DNA of 64,000 nucleotides, taken from contig JANFFA010000006.1 of the NCBI GenBank assembly GCA_030848925.1, forward strand, positions 62,001 to 126,000, written 5' to 3'. This DNA is from Rhodalgimonas zhirmunskyi. Its GTDB lineage: Bacteria; Pseudomonadota; Alphaproteobacteria; Rhodobacterales; Rhodobacteraceae. The position numbers and the translations under genes are program-made. How positions within the stretch are numbered: the first letter of the stretch is position 1; each line of letters opens with the position of its first letter. Under the pieces are notes generated by a model that saw nothing but the letters and a program-made list of their open reading frames with translations, did not search any database and was not told the origin of the DNA. Below, in pieces: positions 44,084 to 52,437 of the stretch.

Positions 44084-44611
44084 ATGAGCGTAGAAGAGCA
44101 CCGTTTCAAGGGGCCGATCCGGGGGCAGATCCTGTTTGCGATCGTGTTTCTTGCCGCCTCAGTCTGGCTGCTGTCGCAGTTGGGGGCCGAGACCAAATGG
44201 GTCAAGCGGACGAAGTTTTTTGCCCAACCGAGGTTCTGGCCTGCGGTTGCCGTGAGCGGGATGGTTCTGTTTGGTGGGTTGCACCTGTGGAAACTGCCGC
44301 GAAAACGGATGGTGAAGCCCGATTTCGTCGAATGGAAAATCTGGTTTTTCGGGATCGAATGGGTGCTTTGGTTCCTCGCCTATGTCTGGATCGTGCCGCT
44401 TCTTGGTTATCTGCCGACGACGGTGATTTTCGTGCCGCTGATGGCGTGGCGGATCGGCTATCGTGACAGGAGGTGGATGGCGATTTCGGTCGGGTTCGCG
44501 GTTGCTGTCGTGCTGCTGTTCAAGACCTTCCTGCATGTGAAAATCCCGGGCGGGGCCGTTTACGAATACCTGCCGAGCGGTTTGCGCTCTTTCTTCCTCT
44601 TGTATCTCTAG
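44084..44611 (+). CDS. tctB: Tripartite tricarboxylate transporter small membrane subunit
   Basis: The 175-residue protein has four to five hydrophobic segments (about residues 15-32, 45-62, 77-98, 103-120 and 130-150), as in the TctB family. Basic residues lie in the loop after the second helix (KLPRKRMVKPDF). With TctA it forms the inner-membrane part of the transporter. Four bases separate its stop from the tctA start, so they are translated together. Confidence 0.85.
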   Translation: MSVEEHRFKGPIRGQILFAIVFLAASVWLLSQLGAETKWVKRTKFFAQPRFWPAVAVSGMVLFGGLHLWKLPRKRMVKPDFVEWKIWFFGIEWVLWFLAYVWIVPLLGYLPTTVIFVPLMAWRIGYRDRRWMAISVGFAVAVVLLFKTFLHVKIPGGAVYEYLPSGLRSFFLLYL

Positions 44612-44615
44612 GGCC

Positions 44616-46244
44616 ATGGACACACTTCTTGCCGCGTTTTCGATCCTTGACCGCTGGGATGTGTTCCTTGCGCTTCTGGTTGGATCAATCGGGGGCGTCC
44701 TGATCGGGGCGATCCCGGGAGTTGGCCCCGCAGTCGCAATTGCGATCCTTCTTCCTGCAACGTTCAGCATGGACCCGATCGTCGGACTGACGGTGCTTTT
44801 GGGCATCTATGGCTCGTCCATGTATGGCGGATCGATTCCGGCGATCTTGATCAACACACCGGGGACGGCGGTGAACGCCCTGACCACCTATGACGGTTTT
44901 CCGATGACGACACGGGGCGAAGCGCGACGCGCGCTTTCGCTGGCCTATTCGTCGTCCTTTTTTGGCGGCATCTTCTCGGTCATCTGCCTGGTCCTGTTCG
45001 CGCCGGTGCTGGCCAAGGTCGCGCCGATGTTCGGCTCTCGCGAGATATTCTTGGCGGCGTTGCTTGGCATCATTCTTGTCGTGGTGGCGCATCGGGGGCA
45101 AAGCCTGATCGCGGCGGCGCTGGCGTGCTTTGGTATTCTGCTGAATACGGTGGGGTTGGAGCCGGTCAAGTATTCGAAGCGTTACACGTTTGAACAAAGC
45201 TGGCTATCGAGCGGCGTGGACCTGATCGTTGTGGTGCTGGGGCTGTTCGCGTTGAGCCAGGCGTTTTACCTGTTGCAGGGTGAGGATGAGAAAATCCGCA
45301 CCACCAAGCTGCGCGGCGGGTTGTTCCAGGGGCTGCGGGAATTGGGGCGCCATCCGCGCGTGGCGGGTGTCTCGGCCAGTTTCGGCGTGGTGATGGGCAT
45401 GATCCCCGGTGTGGGAGAGTTCACAGCGCAGTTCCTGAGCTATACCTACGCGCGCCGCACCTCGAAACGGCCCGAAGATTTCGGCAACGGCTCAAGCGAG
45501 GGCCTGATCGCAGCGGAGACGGCGAACAACGCGGTGCCGGCCGCCGCGATGGTGCCGCTGTTGGCGCTTGGCATTCCTGGCGAGGCGCTGACGGCGATGA
45601 TGCTGTCGGTGTTTTACGTGCATAACGTCGTGCCGGGGCCGCAGTTGTTTCAGAATGACATGCCGTTCGTGGTCGCGCTTTACCTTGCGCTTCTGATCCT
45701 GAACGTGCTGGTTCTGATCTTCCTGCTGTTTGCGACCAATGGTCTGATCAAGGTGGTGAAGATCCCGAACCGGTTCCTGGGCGTCGGTATCCTGACGTTG
45801 AGCTTCGTCGGAGTTTACTCTTTACGCAATTCGTTCACCGATTGCCTGATCGCGGCGTGTTTCGGCATTTTTGGTTTCGTGCTCAAACGGTTGAGCCTGC
45901 CTGCGGTGCCGATCGTTCTGGGCATGGTTCTGGGCGGGATCATGGAAGTGAAGTTGCGTGCGGGCATGGCGCGGGTGAAACAGCCTTGGGATTTCATCGA
46001 CAGGCCCATCGCCTTCATCCTGTTCGTCATGATTTTGGGCGTTCTGGCCCTGCACATTCGTTACGTGCTGCTCGAACGGCGGGCAGCGAAGGAGGAAGAA
46101 TGGTCAGCCAAGAAAACATCGACGGGTTTCGGCATGCAGATGTTCCGCCGCAGAAGCTTCTTATCGGAGGAACGTGGCAAGCGGGTTCGGGAGAAGCGCT
46201 CGAAGTACTCTCCCCGATCGACGGGGCCGCGTTCACGACACTAG
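44616..46244 (+). CDS. tctA: Tripartite tricarboxylate transporter large membrane subunit
   Basis: The 542-residue protein has many transmembrane segments and the TctA signatures LIGAIPGVGPAVAIAILLPATF near the start, YGSSMYGGSIPAILINTPGTAVNALTTYDGFP, and MIPGVGEFTAQFLSYTYARRTSK in the second half. Typical TctA proteins have about 500 residues. The last 45 or so here (after LLERRAAKEEEW) are basic, Ser/Arg-rich and read out of frame through the beginning of the aldehyde dehydrogenase gene, giving a 145-base overlap. This tail may result from loss of an earlier stop. Confidence 0.92.
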   Translation: MDTLLAAFSILDRWDVFLALLVGSIGGVLIGAIPGVGPAVAIAILLPATFSMDPIVGLTVLLGIYGSSMYGGSIPAILINTPGTAVNALTTYDGFPMTTRGEARRALSLAYSSSFFGGIFSVICLVLFAPVLAKVAPMFGSREIFLAALLGIILVVVAHRGQSLIAAALACFGILLNTVGLEPVKYSKRYTFEQSWLSSGVDLIVVVLGLFALSQAFYLLQGEDEKIRTTKLRGGLFQGLRELGRHPRVAGVSASFGVVMGMIPGVGEFTAQFLSYTYARRTSKRPEDFGNGSSEGLIAAETANNAVPAAAMVPLLALGIPGEALTAMMLSVFYVHNVVPGPQLFQNDMPFVVALYLALLILNVLVLIFLLFATNGLIKVVKIPNRFLGVGILTLSFVGVYSLRNSFTDCLIAACFGIFGFVLKRLSLPAVPIVLGMVLGGIMEVKLRAGMARVKQPWDFIDRPIAFILFVMILGVLALHIRYVLLERRAAKEEEWSAKKTSTGFGMQMFRRRSFLSEERGKRVREKRSKYSPRSTGPRSRH

Positions 46245-47584
46245 AGCGTGCAACCGCGCAGGACGTGAACCGCGCCTGCGCATCTGCGCGCGAGGCGTTC
46301 GAGGACGGGCGCTGGCGCGATCTGCCGCCTGCGGCGCGCAAGAAGGTGCTGCACCGTCTGGCCGACATCATCGAGGAACGCGCGCTGGAGTTGACCGTGT
46401 TGGGCGTGCGCGACAATGGCACCGAATTTGGCATGGCGCTCAAGGCCGAGGCCGGATCGGCGGCGGGCACGTTCCGCTATTATGCCGAGGCGCTGGACAA
46501 GGTTTACGGCGAGGTGGCCCCGACCAGCCCCGATGTCTTGGGGTTGGTGCAGCGCGAGCCGGTGGGAGTTGTCGGGGCCATCGTGCCGTGGAACTTCCCC
46601 CTGATGATCGGGGCGTGGAAGCTGGCCCCGGCGCTGGCGGCGGGCAATTCTGTGGTTCTGAAACCGGCCGAGACGGCCTCTCTCACCCTGTTGAAGATCG
46701 CGGAATACGCAATGGAAGCGGGCCTGCCCGATGGCGTTTTAAACGTGGTGACCGGGGAAGGCGCGGTTGCGGGTGAGGCGCTGGCGCTGTCGATGGATGT
46801 GGATGTTCTGGTGTTCACCGGGTCGGGCCCGGTGGGGCGGCGGTTGCTTGAATATTCGGCGCGCTCAAATTTGAAGCGGGTCTATCTTGAGCTTGGAGGA
46901 AAGTCGCCCAACATCGTCTTCGCCGATGCCGAGAACCTTGAAAAAGCGGCGCAGGTTTCAGCCATGGGGATTTTCCGCAACTCGGGGCAAGTCTGTGTTG
47001 CGGGATCGCGCCTGTTGGTCGAACGTTCGATCCATGATGAGTTCGTCGAAGCGGTTTCGCGTCATGCCGAGGCACTGAAGGTGGGCGATCCGCTCAGCCT
47101 TGATAGCCAGATCGGGGCGATCAATTCGGACAGGCAATTGCAGGGGAACCTTGGCTTCGTCACCGATGCCACGGCGCAGGGCGCCGAAATCGCGCTGGGC
47201 GGTGGACGGATACTGGAAAGCACGGGCGGCTATTACATGGAGCCGACAGTGCTGACCGGGGTTTCGCCGGAACATCGCGTCTTTCAGGAGGAAGTCTTCG
47301 GTCCGGTTCTGGCCGTGACCGCTTTTGACACCGAGGAGGAGGCGCTTCGCCTTGCCAATGCGACCGACTACGGATTGGCGGCGGGGGTCTGGACGTCGAA
47401 CCTTTCCCGTGCGCATCGCATGGTGCGCGGTGTGCGCGCGGGCGTCGTGCATGTGAACACCTATGGCGGTTCGGACAATACCGTGCCACTTGGAGGCGTG
47501 AAGCAATCGGGTAACGGGCATGACAAGAGCCTGCACGCGATGGACAAGTATTTCGACCTTAAAACCGCATGGATACAGTTATGA
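46100..47584 (+). CDS. NAD(P)-dependent aldehyde dehydrogenase
   Basis: The 494-residue enzyme oxidises an aldehyde to the acid. It has the conserved Asn in IVPWNFPLM (Asn164), Glu264 in VYLELGGKSPNIVF and the catalytic Cys299 in FRNSGQVCVAGSRLLVERS. It resembles the PuuC/gamma-aminobutyraldehyde group. The start at 46100 has a perfect GGAGG 5 bases upstream although it lies inside the tctA frame. Its stop overlaps the start of the next gene (ATGA). In this operon the substrate is probably the aldehyde made by the downstream lyase-like protein. Confidence 0.92.
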   Translation: MVSQENIDGFRHADVPPQKLLIGGTWQAGSGEALEVLSPIDGAAFTTLERATAQDVNRACASAREAFEDGRWRDLPPAARKKVLHRLADIIEERALELTVLGVRDNGTEFGMALKAEAGSAAGTFRYYAEALDKVYGEVAPTSPDVLGLVQREPVGVVGAIVPWNFPLMIGAWKLAPALAAGNSVVLKPAETASLTLLKIAEYAMEAGLPDGVLNVVTGEGAVAGEALALSMDVDVLVFTGSGPVGRRLLEYSARSNLKRVYLELGGKSPNIVFADAENLEKAAQVSAMGIFRNSGQVCVAGSRLLVERSIHDEFVEAVSRHAEALKVGDPLSLDSQIGAINSDRQLQGNLGFVTDATAQGAEIALGGGRILESTGGYYMEPTVLTGVSPEHRVFQEEVFGPVLAVTAFDTEEEALRLANATDYGLAAGVWTSNLSRAHRMVRGVRAGVVHVNTYGGSDNTVPLGGVKQSGNGHDKSLHAMDKYFDLKTAWIQL

Positions 47585-48843
47585 GCGAGAGCCTTCTTGA
47601 TCGGCGTGAGCGTCTGCTTGGGCCACGATTGACCACCTTCTATGAACAGCCCGTGCATCTTGTCCGCGCGCTTGGCACCAAGGTCTGGGACGCGGATGGT
47701 AAGGAGTATCTGGACTGCTACAACAACGTGCCGCACGTGGGGCATTGCCACCCCAAGGTGGTGGAAGCGATCTGTAAACAGGCGGGAACGCTCAATACCC
47801 ATACGCGATACCTGCACGAGGGGATCGTGGACTATGCCGAGGCGTTGACCGGGTCTTTTGCTGACCCGCTGAATTCGGCGATGTTCACCTGCACCGGGTC
47901 CGAGGCGAACGATATTGCCCTGCGCATGGCGCGTGCCGTGACCGGGGCGACGGGGGTGATCGCCACCGACCATACCTATCACGGCAACACGATGGCGGTT
48001 TCGCAGCTGTCGTGCACCAACCCGCCACCAGACCGCTGGGACAGCGTGGATTTCGTGTCCGCGCCGGACAGCTATCGCCCGATTTCATCCGAGGATTGGG
48101 CGAAAGAAGTGGAGGCGGCGATCGCGCGGCTGGAAAAACGCGGGCATCAGCTTTCTGCGTTGGTGATCTGTCCGTTCTTTGCCAACGAGGGATTTCCCGA
48201 CCTGCCCAAGGGCTGGCTTGACCCGGCGATCCGGGCGGTGCGCAAGGCGGGCGGCATCATCATCGCCGACGAAGTGCAGCCCGGTTTCGGCCGTCTCGGC
48301 ACGCATTTCTGGGGGCATGAGAAATCCGGGTTCGTGCCGGACATCGCGACCATGGGCAAGCCGATGGGCAACGGGCATCCGGTGGCGGGGCTTGTCACTT
48401 CGCGCAAGGTGATGGAGGCATTTCGCGAAACCTTTCGCTATTTCAATACCTTTGGCGGTAATCCGGTGAGCATGGCGGCGGCGCTGGCCGTGTGGGATGT
48501 CATCCGCGAAGAAGGCCTGCAAGAGAACGCGCTCGAGGTGGGGGATTATGCCCGCGCGGGCCTGCGCGATCTGGCGGAGAAGCATCCGGAGATTGGCGAT
48601 GTGCGCGGGTCCGGGCTCTTCTTTGGGGCGGAACTTGTCCATGATCGTGAAACCAAGGCCCCGGCCACGGATTTCACCAAGGCGGTGGCAAATGCGGTGC
48701 GTCACAAAGGGGTGCTGATGAACTTCCTTGGCGTTCACTACAACGTGCTGAAAATGCGCCCGCCGCTGGTTTTTTCGAAGGACGATGCGGACCGGATGCT
48801 GAAAGCGGTGGACGAAGCGCTTGCGGAGGTGCCGCTTGGATAA
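47581..48843 (+). CDS. Class III aminotransferase-fold protein resembling AGXT2L phospho-lyases
   Basis: This 420-residue fold-type I PLP protein has YNNVPHVGHCHPKVVEAI, LNTHTRYLHEGIVDYAEAL, GSEANDIALRMARAVTG, IIIADEVQPGFGRLG (Asp230), Lys260 in ATMGKPMGNGHPVAG and FNTFGGNPVSMAAALAVWDV. These segments are those of the animal and bacterial AGXT2L group, whose characterised members eliminate phosphate and ammonia from phosphoethanolamine or 5-phosphohydroxylysine instead of transaminating. The partner kinase is encoded next. A plain transaminase role remains possible. ATGA overlap with the aldehyde dehydrogenase gene supports the start. Confidence 0.8.
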   Translation: MSESLLDRRERLLGPRLTTFYEQPVHLVRALGTKVWDADGKEYLDCYNNVPHVGHCHPKVVEAICKQAGTLNTHTRYLHEGIVDYAEALTGSFADPLNSAMFTCTGSEANDIALRMARAVTGATGVIATDHTYHGNTMAVSQLSCTNPPPDRWDSVDFVSAPDSYRPISSEDWAKEVEAAIARLEKRGHQLSALVICPFFANEGFPDLPKGWLDPAIRAVRKAGGIIIADEVQPGFGRLGTHFWGHEKSGFVPDIATMGKPMGNGHPVAGLVTSRKVMEAFRETFRYFNTFGGNPVSMAAALAVWDVIREEGLQENALEVGDYARAGLRDLAEKHPEIGDVRGSGLFFGAELVHDRETKAPATDFTKAVANAVRHKGVLMNFLGVHYNVLKMRPPLVFSKDDADRMLKAVDEALAEVPLG

Positions 48844-49783
48844 TCTGGCGAGAGAGGCGGCGGCAAGCTGGGGCCTGTCCGACGCGCAGATCACACTGGC
48901 GGCACGACGCGAGAATGTTGTCTATCGCGTCGAAGGGCCGGACGCGACCTATGCCCTGCGTCTGCATCGCCCGGGGTATCGCTGCGCGGCCGAACTGACC
49001 TCTGAGCTTGACTGGATGGCGGCCCTCGCGGCGGGTGGCGTATCCGTTCCGGCGCCGATTGCGACGTCTGACGGCGGCTGGACCGTTGAGGTGGGCGGGC
49101 ATGTCGTGGACCTTCTGCAATGGATGGAAGGCGCGTCGCTGGGCGCGGCCGGAGAGTTGCAAGGCATCACGGATCGGAGCGGGTTCTGTCGGATCTTGGG
49201 GCAAGAGGTCGCCCGGATGCACGACATCTCGGACGGTTGGGCGCGACCCGAGGGGTTTTCGCGTCCGGCGTGGGACCGGGTGGGCCTGTTGGGAGAGGCT
49301 CCGATCTGGGGGCGGTTCTGGGAACATCCTGACCTGAGCGCGCAGGAGCGCGCGCTTTTGGAGGATGCGCGGGATCAGGCGGATATCGCTCTGACCGGGG
49401 TGGGCGATGCGGACTATGGCCTGATCCATGCCGATATTCTGGCTGAGAACATGCTGTGGGATGGCAGGCGCCTGACTTTCATCGACTTTGACGATGGTGG
49501 GTTCGGGTATCGCGATTTCGAATTGGCGACCTTTCTTTTGCGTTACGTTGAGGCGCCGGATTACCCCGCTTTGCGCGCTGCCCTGATCGAAGGCTATGCC
49601 GGGCGGCGGGTGGTGAACGAGGCAGAGCTGGACCTGTTCCTGCTGTTGCGGGCGCTGACCTATCCGGGGTGGATCATGGCGCGGTTGGGCGAGCCGGGCG
49701 CAAAGGCCCGCTCGGAGCGCGCGGTTCGCGTGGCGCTGGGCCAAGCGCGGGAGTGGATGGAGAGATACGGGAGGGCGGCATGA
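48836..49783 (+). CDS. APH-fold small-molecule kinase (hydroxylysine kinase-like)
   Basis: This 315-residue aminoglycoside phosphotransferase-fold protein has an N-lobe with VYRVEGPDATYALRLHRPGY (ATP-binding Arg/Lys strand), the catalytic loop GLIHADILAENMLW (HxDxxxxN) and the metal motif TFIDFDDGGFGYRDFELA. APH-fold kinases phosphorylate hydroxyls of aminoglycosides, choline, homoserine or hydroxylysine. No resistance context is seen. The start is TTG 48836, with GGAGG 6 bases upstream, inside the end of the lyase gene; its stop overlaps the next ATG (ATGA). It probably makes the phospho-substrate for the preceding PLP protein. Confidence 0.82.
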   Translation: MDNLAREAAASWGLSDAQITLAARRENVVYRVEGPDATYALRLHRPGYRCAAELTSELDWMAALAAGGVSVPAPIATSDGGWTVEVGGHVVDLLQWMEGASLGAAGELQGITDRSGFCRILGQEVARMHDISDGWARPEGFSRPAWDRVGLLGEAPIWGRFWEHPDLSAQERALLEDARDQADIALTGVGDADYGLIHADILAENMLWDGRRLTFIDFDDGGFGYRDFELATFLLRYVEAPDYPALRAALIEGYAGRRVVNEAELDLFLLLRALTYPGWIMARLGEPGAKARSERAVRVALGQAREWMERYGRAA

Positions 49784-51015
49784 ACGCGAGCAAGACCATA
49801 CTGGTTGTCGGCACCTATGATACCAAGGATGATGAGTTGACCTATCTGGCCGAGCGTATCCGCGCGCAAGGCGGGCAGGTCGTCACGATGGACGTGAGTG
49901 TCCTTGGCGACCCGAAGGTGCCGACCGATCATTCCAAGCATGACGTGGCCGAAGCGGGCGGCTCTTCGATCGCGGCCGCGATCGCATCGGGGGATGAAAA
50001 CCACGCGATGCAGATCATGGCCGAGGGTGCGGCGGCGCTATCCCTGCGGCTTTATCGTGCTGGCGAGATTGATGGCGTGATCGTTCTGGGCGGCTCGATG
50101 GGGACGGACCTTGCGCTTGATCTCTGCGCGGCCCTGCCTTTGGGTGTGCCGAAATACATCGTCTCGACAGTGTCTTTCTCGCACATGATCCCGCCCGAAC
50201 GTCTGGCGCCGGATATCCAGATGATCCTTTGGGCCGGGGGGCTTTATGGGCTGAACTCGGTTTGCAAAGCTTCGCTCAGTCAGGCCGCGGGCGCGGTTCT
50301 GGGCGCGGCGCGGGCGGTTGAGAAGCCTAGCCGGGACAGGCCGCTTATCGGGATGACCTCGTTCGGAAAAACCGTTCTGCGATATATGGTTGCGCTGAAA
50401 CCGGCGCTGGAGGAGCGCGGCTTTGAAGTGGCCGTATTCCACGCCACCGGCATGGGCGGCCGGGCCTTCGAGGGGCTGGCGGAAGAAGGGGCATTTGCCT
50501 GCGTGATGGATTTTGCCCCGCAAGAGATTGGCAACCATCTGTTCGGCTCGGCCATCACGGCGGGGCCGGATCGGATGACCCACGCCGGGGCGCAGGGGAC
50601 GCCGCAGATGATCGCGCCCGGGTGCTATGACCTTGTCGATTTCGTGGGCTGGCAAGCGCCGCCCGCACGCCTTGCAGGGCGTCCGACCCATGCGCATAAC
50701 CGCTTGCTCACCTCGGCTGTTCTGGATGCGGACGAGCGGCGCGAGGTGGCTGATGCGATCTGCCAGAAGCTCTCGCAGGCGCAAGGGCGCGTGGCGGTTT
50801 TCCTGCCGCTTCAGGGCTGTAACGAGTGGGATCGTGAGGGCGCCGATCTGCATGACGCCGAAGGACTTTCGGCCTTCATCGAACAGATGCGGATGCGGAT
50901 GCCAGCGAATGCCGACCTGCACGAGATCGACGCCCATATCAATGACGATGCCTTCACCGGGGCCGTGTTGGCGCTTTTCGATGAGTGGGTTGCCCAAGGC
51001 ATTGTGAAGGCTTGA
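49780..51015 (+). CDS. Tm-1-like ATP-binding domain protein (UPF0261)
   Basis: The 411-residue protein begins ILVVGTYDTKDDELTYLAERIRAQG, with VIVLGGSMGTDLALDLCAALPLGVPKYIVST, GMGGRAFEGLAEEGAFACVMDF, HAHNRLLTSAVLDADERREVA and VAVFLPLQGCNEWDREGADLHD, all typical of UPF0261/Tm-1-like proteins. The plant homologue Tm-1 binds a viral replicase; the bacterial role is unknown. It usually has a TIM-barrel partner, absent here. It is the last gene of the transporter operon, with ATGA overlap, so it probably works in the same pathway. Confidence 0.88.
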   Translation: MNASKTILVVGTYDTKDDELTYLAERIRAQGGQVVTMDVSVLGDPKVPTDHSKHDVAEAGGSSIAAAIASGDENHAMQIMAEGAAALSLRLYRAGEIDGVIVLGGSMGTDLALDLCAALPLGVPKYIVSTVSFSHMIPPERLAPDIQMILWAGGLYGLNSVCKASLSQAAGAVLGAARAVEKPSRDRPLIGMTSFGKTVLRYMVALKPALEERGFEVAVFHATGMGGRAFEGLAEEGAFACVMDFAPQEIGNHLFGSAITAGPDRMTHAGAQGTPQMIAPGCYDLVDFVGWQAPPARLAGRPTHAHNRLLTSAVLDADERREVADAICQKLSQAQGRVAVFLPLQGCNEWDREGADLHDAEGLSAFIEQMRMRMPANADLHEIDAHINDDAFTGAVLALFDEWVAQGIVKA

Positions 51016-51060
51016 GGTTTTCGCCATTTCGCCGGGCTGTGTGGCGCGCTAGATTGACCT

Positions 51061-51792
51061 ATGGAATGGCGTGACCACGGGATCCTTCTGAATGTGCGGC
51101 GGCATGGCGAAAGCTCGGCCATTATCGATGTTTTTACCGAGTCCCACGGTCGTCATGCGGGCGTGGTGCGGGGCGGAGCAAGCCGCAAGATCGCGCCGGT
51201 CCTGCAACCGGGGGCGCAGCTTGATCTGGCTTGGCGGGCGCGGCTTGAAGACCATATCGGCACCTTTCAGGTCGAACCAGTCCGCTCACGTGCGGCCGCG
51301 GCGCTGGGATCGCGACTGGCGCTGGCGGGGCTGAATGCGGTGGTTGCCCTGACCCTGTTTTGCCTGCCCGAGCGCGAGGTGCACGGCGCGCTCTACACCC
51401 GGACCGAGCAGCTTTTGGACCTTCTGGGGCAGGATGAGCTTTGGCCGTTGGCCTATCTGCGCTGGGAACAGGCACTGTTGGAAGACATGGGGTACGGTCT
51501 TGATCTGTCATCTTGTGCGGTGACGGGCGTACGCGAGGGGCTGGCCTATGTTTCGCCCAAGACAGGGCGTGCGGTTTCGACCGGGGGGGCGGGCGAATGG
51601 GCGTCGCGCTTGCTTCCTTTGCCAGAGGTTATGCTGGGGCAGGGCGATGCGTCGGCCAATGAAATAGCCCAAGGGTTTGACCTGACTGGGTTTTTCCTGC
51701 GTCAAAAGCTGGCGGCAGAGCTTGTCCATAAACCGTTGCCGGAGGCGCGGGATCGCTTTGTCGCCCTCGCCAACCGTCTGGCCCAGGCGTGA
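51061..51792 (+). CDS. recO: DNA repair protein RecO
   Basis: RecO loads RecA on SSB-coated single-stranded DNA with RecR. The 243-residue protein has the N-terminal OB-fold start [39 protein letters not shown] and the C-terminal helical part [20 protein letters not shown] and [19 protein letters not shown]. There are few cysteines, and no zinc site is evident. It is 45 bases after the Tm-1-like gene. In many alphaproteobacteria it is next to era, so its position here is a rearrangement. Confidence 0.92.
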   Translation: MEWRDHGILLNVRRHGESSAIIDVFTESHGRHAGVVRGGASRKIAPVLQPGAQLDLAWRARLEDHIGTFQVEPVRSRAAAALGSRLALAGLNAVVALTLFCLPEREVHGALYTRTEQLLDLLGQDELWPLAYLRWEQALLEDMGYGLDLSSCAVTGVREGLAYVSPKTGRAVSTGGAGEWASRLLPLPEVMLGQGDASANEIAQGFDLTGFFLRQKLAAELVHKPLPEARDRFVALANRLAQA

Positions 51793-51795
51793 CGC

Positions 51796-52320
51796 TCAGC
51801 GCAGGGCGAGCACCAGATCAACAAGTTCGCCCATCACGTTGCCGTCGACCTTGCCGTTTGGCGAAATCTGTTCCAGTCCGATCGCGGCGGCATAGAGCGC
51901 ATGAGACAACTCGCGGTTGGAAATCCCCATTTCGCGCAACAGTGCGTAAGTCGCATCAAGGCGGAGGCCGTCGATCTCGGAAACGGCGCGTGCGGCTGCC
52001 CCTGATTCCTTGGCCCAGGCCCGCATTGCAGGTTCAAGTTTGGCTGAACCGCCAGACCGTGCAATCTCACGGAGTTTCACCGAATGACCGCCCTCTGCCT
52101 CGAGGGTTTCGACAAGCGCGCCTGCGGCTTGGCGTTTCCACTCTTGCGCAACCTCGCCTTGGAAGTCTGGCAAGTCCTTGAAGTGCCAGTAGAACGAGCC
52201 TTTTGTCGTCTCCATCTCGCGGGCAAGGGGCTCGACCGCCAACGCGGAAGGGCCGCGCTTGGCAAGGGCTTTCAGCCCTGCCTTGATCCAGTCTTCACGT
52301 GTCAATCGCTTGCGTGTCAT
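51796..52320 (-). CDS. TetR family transcriptional regulator
   Basis: The 174-residue regulator has the N-terminal TetR helix-turn-helix at about residues 8-55, with LTREDWIKAGLKALAKRGPSALAVEPLAREM and TTKGSFYWHFKDLPDFQGEVA. The C-terminal ligand domain shows no recognised family. It is divergent from glpK across 117 bases and its own start codon is inside a perfect palindrome. Control of glpK is possible but unproven; glycerol genes usually answer to GlpR. Confidence 0.88.
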   Translation of the reverse strand: MTRKRLTREDWIKAGLKALAKRGPSALAVEPLAREMETTKGSFYWHFKDLPDFQGEVAQEWKRQAAGALVETLEAEGGHSVKLREIARSGGSAKLEPAMRAWAKESGAAARAVSEIDGLRLDATYALLREMGISNRELSHALYAAAIGLEQISPNGKVDGNVMGELVDLVLALR

Positions 52321-52332
52321 GGTTAAACCATG
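52318..52332. promoter_or_regulatory. Palindrome overlapping the TetR start codon
   Basis: CATGGTT-A-AACCATG is a 15-bp palindrome with 7-bp perfect arms. Its left CAT is the start codon of the TetR gene on the minus strand. A TetR dimer bound here would block its own initiation region. Confidence 0.5.
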
Positions 52333-52391
52333 CGGCAGCGCAGAGATTTTTGCAAGTGCAGCATTTGCGGGGGTGCTCTTGCATCGGGGTA

Positions 52392-52408
52392 CATCTGGTC
52401 AGAAGATG
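52392..52408. promoter_or_regulatory. Possible regulatory site before glpK
   Basis: CATCT-GGTCAGA-AGATG has 5-bp arms and 7-base spacing, 30-46 bases before the glpK ATG. It contains CTGGTCAGAAGAT (52395-52407), which is identical to part of the GntR operator at 1444-1456. The shared 13 bases suggest the same or a similar regulator, but only one full half-site is present. Confidence 0.35.
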
Positions 52409-52437
52409 TTTAAAACTACGTAAACGGAGGGGGCCGC

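Noticed and set aside
48836-49783. Aminoglycoside resistance gene
   Set aside because: The APH fold is shared by many metabolic kinases, and the gene is coupled to catabolic genes, not to a resistance or mobile context.
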